NCBI RefSeq assembly: GCF_004342665.1
Contig: NZ_SMBY01000005.1
Location: 124,001 to 188,000, forward strand
Length of the DNA stretch: 64,000 nt
Direction of reading: 5' to 3'
Source: Samsonia erythrinae
Lineage (GTDB): Bacteria; Pseudomonadota; Gammaproteobacteria; Enterobacterales; Enterobacteriaceae
Made by a program: the position numbers and the translations under genes
Part shown: positions 48,841 to 60,181 of the stretch, piece after piece
Layout: every line of letters begins with the position of its first letter
How positions within the stretch are numbered: position 1 is the first letter of the stretch
Notes under the pieces: model-generated
The model's database searches: none
Told to the model about the DNA's origin: nothing
The model's input: the letters and a program-made list of their open reading frames with translations, nothing else

Positions 48841-49051
48841 GGGACCTTTGCCAACGTGGGCCAGGTATTTACGCCAGCAAGGGCCCTGAGTTATTAAAGC
48901 AGGATGAATGCCGCCGAAAAAAACGGCGAGATGGATATAAGCGCAGCAGTCGCACCGGCAAGCGCACAAAATTGCACTTTTCCGCTTGCCAGCCGTCACC
49001 TCTCCCGCTAGTATGCGTTCCGCTGTCAGACAGACAGTCTGGTTCTAAAAT

Positions 49052-49128
49052 GCGTTCATAGCTCAGTTGGTTAGAGCACCACCTTGACATGGTGGGGGTC
49101 GTTGGTTCGAGTCCAATTGAACGCACCA
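49052..49128 (+). tRNA. tRNA-Val(GAC), copy 1
   Basis: A 77-nt tRNA including the encoded CCA. The acceptor stem GCGTTCA/TGAACGC pairs perfectly; the anticodon stem is CCACC/GGTGG with loop TTGACAT (anticodon GAC), and the T-loop is TTCGAGT. It lies downstream of mdtK, where E. coli carries the valV-valW pair. Confidence 0.97.
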
Positions 49129-49432
49129 TTCTTTGTTTTGCGTTGTCTGATTTTATTCTATCCCGTTTTATTCCTCCTACTTCCCTTTGTACTTCAACGG
49201 TCGTTAATCGCGGTTAGTCGAATTCATCCATAGCGATGGTTATATTTAAACATGCAATTAATTAACTAATTTAATTATTGAGTAACTAATATAGCGAAGA
49301 TTATCCCTTTTTTGTTTCATTTGACCCGATTCAGCTAAAATTACTCAATAACCATGCTTCATATAATGTTTCTGGCTCTACGTTGGTATTCCTTGCTTTT
49401 ACCCTTCGAAACCAAGCTGTCAGGACATATCT
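49129..49432. other. intergenic region between tRNA-Val and the lactate permease gene
   Basis: This 304-bp AT-rich stretch must contain the tRNA terminator and the permease promoter. A near-palindrome, CAATTAATTA...TAATTATTG (49255-49280), could bind a GntR-type lactate regulator, but no such regulator gene is in the window. Confidence 0.35.
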
Positions 49433-50986
49433 ATGCATGATTATTTATATTTTTTGCTGGGTAGTTTTCCGCTCATTGTAATGATTGTTCTTATTCTCAA
49501 AATAAAAATACCCATCCACTATGCCGTACTCATTACGCTGGCGCTCACAGCCATCATTACCGCAATTTTTTGGCACACGCCGTTACAAACATTGGGATTA
49601 GCCGCCGGCTATGGCGCACTAAAAGGACTTTGGCCAATTGTCATCGTGATTCTGGGGGCCATTTACAGCTATAACCTAATGCAAAAAACGCGCAGCATGG
49701 ATGTGCTTAGGGATGTCCTTGCCGGCATCAGCGAAGACAAGCGTATCCAGGTGCTATTGATCTCATGGTGTTTCGGCGGGTTTCTCGAAGCCGCTGCCGG
49801 ATACGGCACGGCGGTCGCGATCCCCATCGGGATCCTGATTGCACTCGGTTTTAATCCGATGAAAGCGGCCATTGCCTCACTGGTGGCGAACACCGTTCCA
49901 ACCGCATTTGGCGCAGTCGGTATTCCTGTCTCCATTCTGGCCGAGCAGGTGAATCTCCCCGTCACCACACTCAGTGCCACCGTGGTGTTGCAACTGGCGT
50001 TATTCAATATTCTGCTGCCTTTCGTTATCGTCGCGATTATTGGCGGAGGAATAAAAGCCATTCGCGGCGTGTTCGCAATCACTCTCGTGTGCGGTATTAC
50101 GACGCTGGTGCCGCAATATCTGGTTGCCGTTCACCTTGGCGCAGAGCTCCCAGCATTCGCGGGCAGTCTGGTAAGCCTTATCGCCGTGACGTTAATGGCG
50201 AAAATGCGCAAGAAAGAAACCGAATCGGTCTATCTTATCGACAGGCCTCAGCATTCTGCGGCCTCAGCCTATTCTGCCAGCCAGTTGCTGCGCGCGTGCG
50301 CGATTTATATTCTGATTTTTACCTTTATTCTGCTGTGCTCTCCCCTTTTTCCCTCAATTAAACACGCCGTCTCGCAAATGTCGTCGGTGATCCCGTTCCA
50401 TCTGACGGAAACGCAAGTTCTCAACCTCAAGATCGACTGGATTGGCACGCCCGGCGTACTGATCATTATCGCGACATTGCTGGGCGGTTTTATTCAGGGC
50501 GCCAACCTGATGACCATGCTGAATGTTTTCTTCGGCACGGTAAAACAGCTTAAAAATTCGATCATCGCCATTACCGCCATCGTGGCGATGGCGACCGTTA
50601 TGGATGTCAGCGGCCTTATCGCCACGCTAGCGCAAACCATGGTGGATATTACCGGCGGAGGGTATCTGTTCATTGCCCCGCTGATCGGCGCATTAGGCAC
50701 CTTTGTCACCGGTAGCGACACCAATTCCAACGTGCTGTTTGGCAAACTGCAAACCATGGCGGCGGAAAAATTGCACGTCGATCCGGTCTGGCTGGCGGCG
50801 GCAAATACCTCAGGGGCGACAGGCGGTAAAATGATATCACCGCAAAGTATCGCTATCGCCGTTTCAGCCACGCGTATGGAAGGTCAAGGCAGCGCGATTA
50901 TGTCTGGCACGCTGAAATATTGCGGTGTTTACATTGTCATTCTTGGACTCAAGGTCGGTTTAGCGTACTACCTGTTTATGGCCTGA
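49433..50986 (+). CDS. lldP: L-lactate permease (LldP/LctP family)
   Basis: A 517-residue polytopic membrane protein of the LctP family, somewhat shorter than E. coli LldP (551). Family blocks include CFGGFLEAAAGYGTAVAIPIG, TFVTGSDTNSNVLFGKLQ and TSGATGGKMISPQSIAIA. It imports lactate (or glycolate) for the lutABC-encoded dehydrogenase that follows 46 bp downstream, probably in one operon. Confidence 0.9.
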   Translation: MHDYLYFLLGSFPLIVMIVLILKIKIPIHYAVLITLALTAIITAIFWHTPLQTLGLAAGYGALKGLWPIVIVILGAIYSYNLMQKTRSMDVLRDVLAGISEDKRIQVLLISWCFGGFLEAAAGYGTAVAIPIGILIALGFNPMKAAIASLVANTVPTAFGAVGIPVSILAEQVNLPVTTLSATVVLQLALFNILLPFVIVAIIGGGIKAIRGVFAITLVCGITTLVPQYLVAVHLGAELPAFAGSLVSLIAVTLMAKMRKKETESVYLIDRPQHSAASAYSASQLLRACAIYILIFTFILLCSPLFPSIKHAVSQMSSVIPFHLTETQVLNLKIDWIGTPGVLIIIATLLGGFIQGANLMTMLNVFFGTVKQLKNSIIAITAIVAMATVMDVSGLIATLAQTMVDITGGGYLFIAPLIGALGTFVTGSDTNSNVLFGKLQTMAAEKLHVDPVWLAAANTSGATGGKMISPQSIAIAVSATRMEGQGSAIMSGTLKYCGVYIVILGLKVGLAYYLFMA

Positions 50987-51032
50987 CTTAATAACAATAA
51001 ATCACTCTCTTTTGAGTATGAGGAGTTCTGTC

Positions 51033-51752
51033 GTGAATGTTAACTTTTTCGTTACCTGTATTGGTGACGCTCTAAAATCCAGTATGGCGCGTAACACCGT
51101 GCTACTTCTGGAGCAATTAGGCTGTAACGTGCATTTTCCCGAAAAGCAGTCATGTTGCGGTCAACCCGCCATCAACAGCGGTTATATTAAAAGCGCTATT
51201 CCCGGCATGAAAAGCATGATCGCCGCGCTGGAGGAAAATGATGACCCGATCATTTCCCCGGCAGGCTCGTGCATGAATGCTATCCGTCATTATCCCGACT
51301 ATCTGGCAGAGGAGCCTGAGTGGGCGTTACGCGCCCAGCGCGTAGCCGATCGCATGAAGGATTTAACATCATTTATTGTGCATACGCTCGGGGTGACCGA
51401 CGTCGGCGCACGCCTGCCGGGGACCGCGGTCTACCATCCTTCCTGTAGCCTATTTCGTAAGCTAGGCGTTCGTGAAGAGCCGATTACGCTGCTCAACCAC
51501 GTCAAGGGCCTTCAACTGCTGCCGTTTAAGGCGGAAGAAACCTGTTGCGGTTTCGGCGGGACTTTTTCGGTGAAAATGGCCGAAATTTCAGGCGAAATGG
51601 TGAAAGAGAAAGTCAGCCATATGACGGAAATTACGCCCGACTACCTGATTGGCGCTGATGTCAGCTGCCTGCTCAACATCGGTGGCCGCCTACAGCGCGA
51701 AGGCCATAAAATCAAAGTCATGCATATCGCCGAAGTCCTGATGAGCCGTTAA
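51033..51752 (+). CDS. lutA: LutA (YkgE), lactate utilisation iron-sulfur subunit
   Basis: A 239-residue protein with two CCG domains (KQSCCGQPAIN and ETCCGFGGTFSVKMAEISG), matching E. coli YkgE in length. GTG at 51033 has GAGGAG 7 nt upstream. LutABC oxidises L-lactate to pyruvate in Bacillus subtilis; the assignment here is by homology and by the neighbouring lactate permease. Confidence 0.92.
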   Translation: MNVNFFVTCIGDALKSSMARNTVLLLEQLGCNVHFPEKQSCCGQPAINSGYIKSAIPGMKSMIAALEENDDPIISPAGSCMNAIRHYPDYLAEEPEWALRAQRVADRMKDLTSFIVHTLGVTDVGARLPGTAVYHPSCSLFRKLGVREEPITLLNHVKGLQLLPFKAEETCCGFGGTFSVKMAEISGEMVKEKVSHMTEITPDYLIGADVSCLLNIGGRLQREGHKIKVMHIAEVLMSR

Positions 51753-51761
51753 GGAGAGGAT

Positions 51762-53183
51762 ATGAGTCTGAAAACCAGCGAGATTAAATTTAAAGAACGT
51801 ATCCACATCCAGATCAACAACCCCATTATGCGTAAGGCGGTTGCCAACGCGCAGGAGCGCATCGGCACCAACCGGCAGAAAATGGTCGATGAACTGGGCA
51901 ATTGGGAGGAATGGCGCGATCGTGCCGCCCAAATCCGTGAGCATGTGCTCAAAAATCTGGATGCTTATCTTTATCAACTGTCGGAAAAAGTGACCGCCAA
52001 TGGCGGACAGGTTTATTTCGCCAAAACAAAAGAGGATGCCACCCGTTATATTCTCGACGTCGCCAAAGCGAATAACGCCAAAAAAGTTGTAAAAGCGAAA
52101 TCGATGGTCACGGAAGAGATCGGCATGAACCATGTCCTGCAAGACGCGGGAATCGAGGTCATCGAAACCGATCTCGGTGAATATATTCTGCAATTGGATA
52201 AAGACCCGCCCTCTCACGTCGTCGTGCCTGCCATCCATAAGGATCGCTATCAAATTCGCAAAGTGCTGCACGAAAAACTGGGTTATGACGGGCCGGAAAC
52301 GCCGGAAGCCATGACGCTGTTCATTCGCCAGAAGATCCGTGAGGATTTCCTCAGTGCAGAGGTCGGCGTAACCGGCTGTAATTTTGCCGTCGCGGAAACC
52401 GGCTCCATTTGTCTGGTCACCAATGAAGGTAATGCCCGGATGTGCACCACGTTGCCCAAAACACACATTGCGGTGATGGGCATGGAGCGTATCGCCCCTA
52501 CGTTTGAAGAAGTGGATGTCCTGATCACCATGCTGGCACGTAGCGCGGTCGGGGCGCGTTTAACCGGTTATAACACCTGGCTCACCGGACCGCGTGAGGC
52601 CGGACATGTCGATGGCCCGCAGGCGTTCCATCTGGTCATTGTCGACAATGGTCGCTCACAGATACTCGGTTCCGAATTCAGCGACATCCTGCGCTGCATT
52701 CGCTGTGGCGCCTGCATCAATACCTGCCCGGCGTATCGTCACATAGGCGGGCACGGTTACGGCTCCATCTATCCCGGCCCGATTGGCGCCGTCATTTCGC
52801 CACTATTGGGCGGCTATCGGGACTTCAAGGAGCTCCCCTATGCGTGCTCGCTGTGTACCGCCTGCGACACCGTCTGCCCGGTGCGTATTCCACTTTCGAC
52901 GCTGATTCTCAAGCATCGTCGTGTCATGGCAGAGAGCGGGATAACGCCAAAAACAGAACAACGCATAACGAAAATGTTTTCCTACGTAAATAGCCATCCG
53001 ACGCTATGGAAGGTCGGTATGATCGCGGGTGCCCGCGCAGCCAGCATGCTAATCAAAAAAGGCAAAATGCCGATTGAAATTGGCGCGATCGGCGAATGGA
53101 CCGAAGCACGCGACTTACCGGATGCCGATGGCGAAAGTTTCCGCAGCTGGTTTAAGAAACATCAGGCAAGAGGGAATAAATAA
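51762..53183 (+). CDS. lutB: LutB (YkgF), lactate utilisation iron-sulfur protein
   Basis: A 473-residue protein. An N-terminal LUD domain contains VTGCNFAVAETGSICLVTNE, and two [4Fe-4S] ferredoxin clusters follow: CIRCGACINTC and CSLCTACDTVC (about residues 310-375). It likely passes electrons from lactate oxidation to the respiratory chain. It lies 9 bp after lutA and its stop overlaps lutC by 1 nt. Confidence 0.93.
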   Translation: MSLKTSEIKFKERIHIQINNPIMRKAVANAQERIGTNRQKMVDELGNWEEWRDRAAQIREHVLKNLDAYLYQLSEKVTANGGQVYFAKTKEDATRYILDVAKANNAKKVVKAKSMVTEEIGMNHVLQDAGIEVIETDLGEYILQLDKDPPSHVVVPAIHKDRYQIRKVLHEKLGYDGPETPEAMTLFIRQKIREDFLSAEVGVTGCNFAVAETGSICLVTNEGNARMCTTLPKTHIAVMGMERIAPTFEEVDVLITMLARSAVGARLTGYNTWLTGPREAGHVDGPQAFHLVIVDNGRSQILGSEFSDILRCIRCGACINTCPAYRHIGGHGYGSIYPGPIGAVISPLLGGYRDFKELPYACSLCTACDTVCPVRIPLSTLILKHRRVMAESGITPKTEQRITKMFSYVNSHPTLWKVGMIAGARAASMLIKKGKMPIEIGAIGEWTEARDLPDADGESFRSWFKKHQARGNK

Positions 53184-53881
53184 TGGAAAACCGAGATAAC
53201 TTTCTGGCCGACATCGCCCGTCAGCTTGGTCGCAAGGTTCGTCACATCCCCGACCCTTTGCCAACACCCGCTAATAATTATGCCAGCACGCGGCTGACGG
53301 AACTGACCCTTCAGCAACGTTGCGACGCATTTACCGATGTCGCCGCCAACGTCATGCTGGCGCACTGCGAGATCGTCAGCGAAGCTGACGCCGCACAGGC
53401 CGCTTATCGCCTGTGCGACAAATATGGCCATGCGCCGGTGATCGTCAGCGACGATCGACGTCTGGTTGAATTGGGGATCACTGAATGCTTACAGCGCGAA
53501 TGCCAGGCGACGGTTTGGGATCCGCGTCTTGGTGAAGAGAACATCCGGCTGGCGGAACAGGCCAAAGTCGGCGTGGTCTATGCGGAGCATGGGTTAACCG
53601 AATCTGGTGGCGTGGTGCTCTTTTCCGCACCGGAACGCGGCAGATCCGTCAGCCTGCTGCCGGAATCCTCAATTTTTGTAATACGCAAAAGCACGCTGTT
53701 ACCGCGCGTCGCCCAATTGGCTCAGCGCCTCCATCAGATGGCGCAAAACGGTGAGCGAATGCCGTCTTGCATCAATATCATTGGCGGCCCCAGCTCCACC
53801 GCCGATATTGAGCTCATCAAAGTTGTCGGCGTCCACGGCCCGATTCACGCAGCCTACCTTATCATTGAAGACTGCGAATAG
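53183..53881 (+). CDS. lutC: LutC (YkgG), lactate utilisation protein
   Basis: A 232-residue LUD-domain protein with VVYAEHGLTESGGVVLFSAP and CINIIGGPSSTADIELIKVVG, typical of LutC/YkgG. It completes the lactate oxidation complex. It is the last gene of lldP-lutABC; a strong hairpin follows. Confidence 0.92.
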   Translation: MENRDNFLADIARQLGRKVRHIPDPLPTPANNYASTRLTELTLQQRCDAFTDVAANVMLAHCEIVSEADAAQAAYRLCDKYGHAPVIVSDDRRLVELGITECLQRECQATVWDPRLGEENIRLAEQAKVGVVYAEHGLTESGGVVLFSAPERGRSVSLLPESSIFVIRKSTLLPRVAQLAQRLHQMAQNGERMPSCINIIGGPSSTADIELIKVVGVHGPIHAAYLIIEDCE

Positions 53882-53905
53882 CCGTTGCCTGTGTGGATAA
53901 AAGTA

Positions 53906-53940
53906 AAAGGCCGGAGCGCGCTGCATGCGCCCCGGCCTTT
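53906..53940. terminator. terminator after lutC (bidirectional)
   Basis: AAAGGCCGG and CCGGCCTTT form a perfect 9-bp stem, with an inner GCGC/GCGC pairing. The reverse strand continues with TTACTTTTATCC, so katG transcripts could also end here. Confidence 0.75.
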
Positions 53941-54043
53941 ATGTATCAATCACGTCATTGTGTTATCAGACGTTACCCCACAACAGCGCACCGTTGCGGG
54001 CGCGTCCCCTCGCGGCAACGATCCTGCAAGGAAGGCTTACGTC

Positions 54044-56230
<2,187 letters not shown>

Positions 56231-56482
56231 CTATATTGCATTGCCTTAATTGCTGTGCAAGAAGGTGTGCCAGCTCTCCGAGAGCGTGGCCTGACGGCAA
56301 CGCTATCCTCAAACTATTCCCTCTCTGTTAGGCAAAATAGTGACAGAGTGTCCCTATGATTTATAATTGTATCGGCTAACTTCTGCGATAGATTAAGCTG
56401 ATTAAAGATGGCTAAAATACATGCGTTACCTATCATCATCTACCTTGATTACAGTATCGCAATTCACTTTGAGATAAGAACG

Positions 56483-56797
56483 TTATGAAGACAGCTTCAT
56501 CAGAATCAAACCGCTAACGATAAGCAGTGCAGCAATGATTCTCGTCGCACTGGCTGGCTCATGGAGGAAGAGCAATCCGACAATAAACGCCCCCACCGCG
56601 CCAATCCCCGTCCAGATGGTGTAGGCCGTTCCCAGCGGGAGAGACTTCATCGCCATTGAGAGCAACACAAAGCTGACAATCATAGCGATGCACGTCACCA
56701 CTGACGCGCCCACTTTCGTGAACCCATCAGACAGCTTCATACTATAAGACCAGATAATTTCAAACAGACCGGCAAGCACTAATAGAAACCAGGCCAT
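56483..56797 (-). CDS. gdx: guanidinium exporter Gdx (SugE), SMR family
   Basis: A 104-residue small multidrug resistance protein with four membrane helices and the conserved membrane Glu in AGLFEIIWSYSMKLS (about residue 13), plus KSLPLGTAYTIWTGIGAVGA. E. coli Gdx (SugE) exports guanidinium in exchange for protons. A guanidine-II riboswitch lies upstream, strongly supporting this substrate. GAAAGGAGAACAGGAT precedes the ATG at 56797. Confidence 0.93.
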   Translation of the reverse strand: MAWFLLVLAGLFEIIWSYSMKLSDGFTKVGASVVTCIAMIVSFVLLSMAMKSLPLGTAYTIWTGIGAVGAFIVGLLFLHEPASATRIIAALLIVSGLILMKLSS

Positions 56798-56824
56798 ATC
56801 CTGTTCTCCTTTCACATCGAATAT

Positions 56825-56869
56825 GGGTCGTCCCGTTAGTCCTTTTCACGACAAAGGTCGTCCCTTGTC
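56825..56869 (-). promoter_or_regulatory. guanidine-II (mini-ykkC) riboswitch upstream of gdx
   Basis: On the gdx strand two hairpins with ACGA (ACGR-type) loops lie 15 nt apart. The first is GACAAGGG-ACGA-CCTTTGTC (complement of 56850-56869, 8 bp with one G:U); the second is GGG-ACGA-CCC (complement of 56825-56834). Paired ACGR-loop hairpins before the ribosome-binding site are the hallmark of the class; guanidine binding would expose the gdx Shine-Dalgarno. Confidence 0.88.
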
Positions 56870-57164
56870 AGGATGGTGATGCGCAAAACGTCACCATATC
56901 GTTGCCCCGCCAGAGAGTAAAGTCTTTGCACAAACGGCCTGAGGTCGTAATGCGGCATAAAAATGAACGGCAACAGCGGCCTATTTTGCTTACGCCACCA
57001 CTTTATTCGACAAATCAGGCTAAACATTCAACACTTGAAAGTGGATGATAAACAAAGCGCTTGCCAGCGACGCCGGAGCCGTCCATAATAGCGCCCATTC
57101 CAGATAATGGAATAAAGAAAGACATTCTAATCATAATGTTACCGATTGAAATGTCATCTTCTGT

Positions 57165-57241
57165 ACGACCGTAGCTCAGTTGGTTAGAGCACCACCTTGA
57201 CATGGTGGGGGTCGGTGGTTCGAGTCCACTCGGTCGTACCA
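57165..57241 (+). tRNA. tRNA-Val(GAC), copy 2, with A1:U72
   Basis: A 77-nt tRNA including CCA. The acceptor ACGACCG/CGGTCGT pairs fully but starts with A, giving an A1:U72 pair instead of the usual G1:C72. Anticodon loop TTGACAT (GAC) and T-loop TTCGAGT are intact. The 43-bp core is identical to copy 1 about 8.1 kb upstream. Confidence 0.95.
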
Positions 57242-57499
57242 ATTTCCTGTTTTATGGCATTATCCCGTCATTAAAAGAAGAAATGACTTTTCTTCTCTTC
57301 CTGTGAATTTATTGATTTCCCTGTTGGATCCGGCAGCGTTGTATGCGTCCAATGTCTATTGTCTATATAGATAAGTGTGATGACAGATTCCGACCGTTGC
57401 GCGATTTCGCGGAGAGCCAGCGGCGCGCGTTGAGCCGCCACGCTTCCCCGCGTGTTCCAACGCGACGCGCAGGAACACACTGACAGAATAAAACCCTAT

Positions 57500-58159
57500 T
57501 CACAATGACGTCTTCAATGACCGGGACGACAGGCCGTAGGTTTCCAGATAGAGCACGGTGGCGGCAACGCGTGAACGCACGTTCAGTTTACGCAGCATGT
57601 TGCGGATATGCACTTTGACCGTTTCTTCAGAAATATACAGTACCGCGGCGATCTGCTTGTTCGACAGACCCGCCGCCACTTCCTGAAGCACATCCAGTTC
57701 ACGCTCCGTCAACGCGGCGAATGGCGACGGCGTATCCTGAATGGCAATACGGTGGTGCAACACCTCCCGCACTTGCTCGCTGAAAGCCGAGTCGCTGCGA
57801 ATCGCATCCAATAACAGCTCCGGGGCGCTGTCTTTAAGCAGGTAACCGTCAGCCCCCGCATCCATCAACGTATAAATGTCACAGGGCGCATCGGAGACCG
57901 TCAGCACAATCACGCGGGCGCTAATCCCGTCGCGCCGCAGTGCGTGAAGCGTATCCAGACCGCTCAATCCCTTCATATTGAGATCGAGCAAAATAATATC
58001 GGGAGAATCCCTGTTCGCGAGACTCAACGCCTCCATGCCGTTACTGGCTTCCCCTATCACGTCAAAGGTGGCGTCAGTGGCGAGCAACTGACGAATTCCC
58101 CGACGCATAAGCGGATGATCGTCGACGATCAACACGCGATAAGATAGTTTTTCTGACAT
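57500..58159 (-). CDS. narP: NarP, nitrate/nitrite response regulator
   Basis: A 219-residue response regulator of the NarL/FixJ family. The receiver domain has VLIVDDHPLMRRGIRQLL and the phospho-acceptor Asp in ILLDLNMKGLSGLDTL; the C-terminal LuxR-type helix-turn-helix includes GLSNKQIAAVLYISEETVKV. It is closest to E. coli NarP. It lies 68 bp downstream of narQ, so the sensor and regulator probably form one unit next to their target nap operon. The gap 57242-57499 shows no gene. Confidence 0.93.
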   Translation of the reverse strand: MSEKLSYRVLIVDDHPLMRRGIRQLLATDATFDVIGEASNGMEALSLANRDSPDIILLDLNMKGLSGLDTLHALRRDGISARVIVLTVSDAPCDIYTLMDAGADGYLLKDSAPELLLDAIRSDSAFSEQVREVLHHRIAIQDTPSPFAALTERELDVLQEVAAGLSNKQIAAVLYISEETVKVHIRNMLRKLNVRSRVAATVLYLETYGLSSRSLKTSL

Positions 58160-58227
58160 GTCCTGCCCCAATGTAATATGGATCTTATTATTTTTATTTA
58201 TGGTTTATCCCCGATCTGCTTCAAGCC

Positions 58228-59967
58228 TCACGGGTATCGCTCGAATGATTCAGGGTAAAGCGTGTTGGTATTGTCGCGTTCACGCGCTGCCGTCTGCGCC
58301 GCAAAACGGACGCTAACCTGCGTCCCGCCTTCGGGGTGGCGACGAATAGACAACTTTCCGCCTAACCGTTCGGCGCGCTCCTGCATAATGTTTAAACCAT
58401 AGTGCCCCGCCGGCTCCTCCTGATTCATAATGCCGCAGCCATCATCGCGGATTGCAACACAATGACTGCCATCAGGCTGTGTACGGCAGTTGACGCTAAT
58501 CGTCGTCGCCTGCGCGTGTTTAATGGCGTTCAGCACCGCCTCACGAATGATTTGCAGCAAATGAACCTGCTGTGGCGCATCCAACGCCTGCGTAGGGATC
58601 CGGCAATCTACCGTGATGTTCGCCGGGGTCTGCGCGCGCAGCGGTTCAATCATTTCCTGCATTGCCGCTGGCAAATCGGCCTGTTGCAACGTCAACCGGA
58701 ACGTGCTCAACAGCTCGCGCAGTTGACGATAAGCATCGCTTAATGCCTGCTCAAAATCTGTGACGATCTGCCGGGCCTGGGCATTTTCTTGCGCTACCGC
58801 GCGCTTTAACAACGCCATCTGGATATTCAGATAAGAAAGCACCTGAGCCAATGAATCATGCAGCTCACGCGCGATGGTAGCGCGCTCTTCCATCAACAGC
58901 AGTTGCTGATAATGTTTCTGGGCCTGATTAAAATACAGGCCGCGACCCAGCATATTCGCCACGCTTTCCATCAGTTGCGCCGACGGTTGTTGCGTTGACG
59001 CCTGCCAGCACAACTGACCAAACTCCACTTCTTGCAAACGGATGGGCAACGCCTGCCATGCGATATGTTCGTCCGGCTGTCCTTCGCATAACCGCCAGTT
59101 TTCCCCTACCCGCATTTCCAGACAGCCAACCGTTTCATAGCGGTGAACGATCTGGAGAATCCGCTGGAAACAGTGTCTATCAATCGTGCTGACATTCATC
59201 GCCTGCGAACAGTTATACAGTACCTTCAGCATGCGGTTCGCTTCCTGCAAGCGCAGCGTTTTCTGCCGTACCTTGTCTTCCAGAGAACGATAAAGCTTTT
59301 GCAATTCGTCAGTCATGCTACTGAACGTTTGCGCCAGTAATCCCAATTCGTTAGGCAGATTGACATCCAGCCGCGCGTGAGTGAAACGCCCTTTCTCGAT
59401 CGATGCGCAGGCCGCCATCAGTTTATTCAACGGAACGACCACCTGACGACGAATGCGGCGCAGCGTAAAGAAGATCAGTATATAGATAGTGATCGACCCT
59501 ATTATTGATGTCGCAACAACTATCATCATTTTGCGCTCGGAATAATGTTGCAACGCCAGAACAAAGAGATCGATCTGCGTGACATAGTGGACAATATTGT
59601 CCTGATACCACACTTGATCCCCGGCATTCAGGCGCTCATCCATCGTTTTCCAGCTCTGTAACAACGCGGCATAGCGCTCACGAACGTCCTGCGGCACATA
59701 CCACCGTTCCAGCAGATGAAAAACCGGCGAATCCAGCGTTTGCGCATAGAGACGCCGGTGCTGCGCTAATTCCGCACGCTGCCCCTGTAGGTCATACCCC
59801 ATACGATAGCTTTGCATCCGCATGGAGCCGGCCACGTTGATCGCTTCCGCATCGCGTAACCCACTGGCTAATGTTAACAGCGCAATGCCCGTCGTGAGGA
59901 ACGAGAGCAACGCAATATAAAAAAAAGCACGAGCAAGACTGGTTGAGACAGGGCGTTTGACCATCAC
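58228..59967 (-). CDS. narQ: NarQ, nitrate/nitrite sensor histidine kinase
   Basis: A 579-residue membrane sensor. The N-terminal helix is followed by the nitrate-binding P-box (RDAEAINVAGSMRMQSYRMG), a second helix near residues 147-167, HAMP, a linker, and the kinase with the phosphorylated His in ARELHDSLAQVLSYLNIQ. The N-terminus VKRPVSTSLARAFFYIALLS matches E. coli NarQ. GTG at 59967 (9 nt after GAGGG) is preferred. It is divergent from napF. Confidence 0.95.
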   Translation of the reverse strand: MMVKRPVSTSLARAFFYIALLSFLTTGIALLTLASGLRDAEAINVAGSMRMQSYRMGYDLQGQRAELAQHRRLYAQTLDSPVFHLLERWYVPQDVRERYAALLQSWKTMDERLNAGDQVWYQDNIVHYVTQIDLFVLALQHYSERKMMIVVATSIIGSITIYILIFFTLRRIRRQVVVPLNKLMAACASIEKGRFTHARLDVNLPNELGLLAQTFSSMTDELQKLYRSLEDKVRQKTLRLQEANRMLKVLYNCSQAMNVSTIDRHCFQRILQIVHRYETVGCLEMRVGENWRLCEGQPDEHIAWQALPIRLQEVEFGQLCWQASTQQPSAQLMESVANMLGRGLYFNQAQKHYQQLLLMEERATIARELHDSLAQVLSYLNIQMALLKRAVAQENAQARQIVTDFEQALSDAYRQLRELLSTFRLTLQQADLPAAMQEMIEPLRAQTPANITVDCRIPTQALDAPQQVHLLQIIREAVLNAIKHAQATTISVNCRTQPDGSHCVAIRDDGCGIMNQEEPAGHYGLNIMQERAERLGGKLSIRRHPEGGTQVSVRFAAQTAARERDNTNTLYPESFERYP

Positions 59968-60092
59968 GACGAATAACCCTCTTTGACGTCATACGGGTAA
60001 GTGGGATTTCTGCGCCACTATCACTATCGCGACGCGTCCGGGCAAGCCGGTAGGCCTGCAATCCTGCATAAGCTTGATCCTACACCATCATT

Positions 60093-60108
60093 TACCCCTA
60101 AAGAGTGA
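60093..60108. promoter_or_regulatory. candidate NarP 7-2-7 heptamer site at the nap promoter
   Basis: TACCCCT-AA-AGAGTGA is an inverted pair of heptamers spaced by 2 bp. The first matches TACYYMT fully, the second matches its complement at 5 of 7 positions. The 7-2-7 arrangement is the preferred NarP target, and such a site activates nap in E. coli. It lies in the narQ-napF divergent region. Confidence 0.55.
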
Positions 60109-60181
60109 TTATCGAATACACCCCGGGAGGAATAGTGTAATCCCTATAAAAAAAGCGTGTTTTTATTGAGTATTTCACCCG

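Noticed and set aside
56385..56399. OxyR site upstream of katG (ATAGATTAAGCTGAT)
   Set aside because: Agreement with the ATAGntnnnanCTAT repeat is only partial and no second repeat at the right spacing was seen.
60074..60090. FNR box upstream of napF (TTGAT...ATCA)
   Set aside because: The half-sites are separated by 8 bp instead of the required 4.
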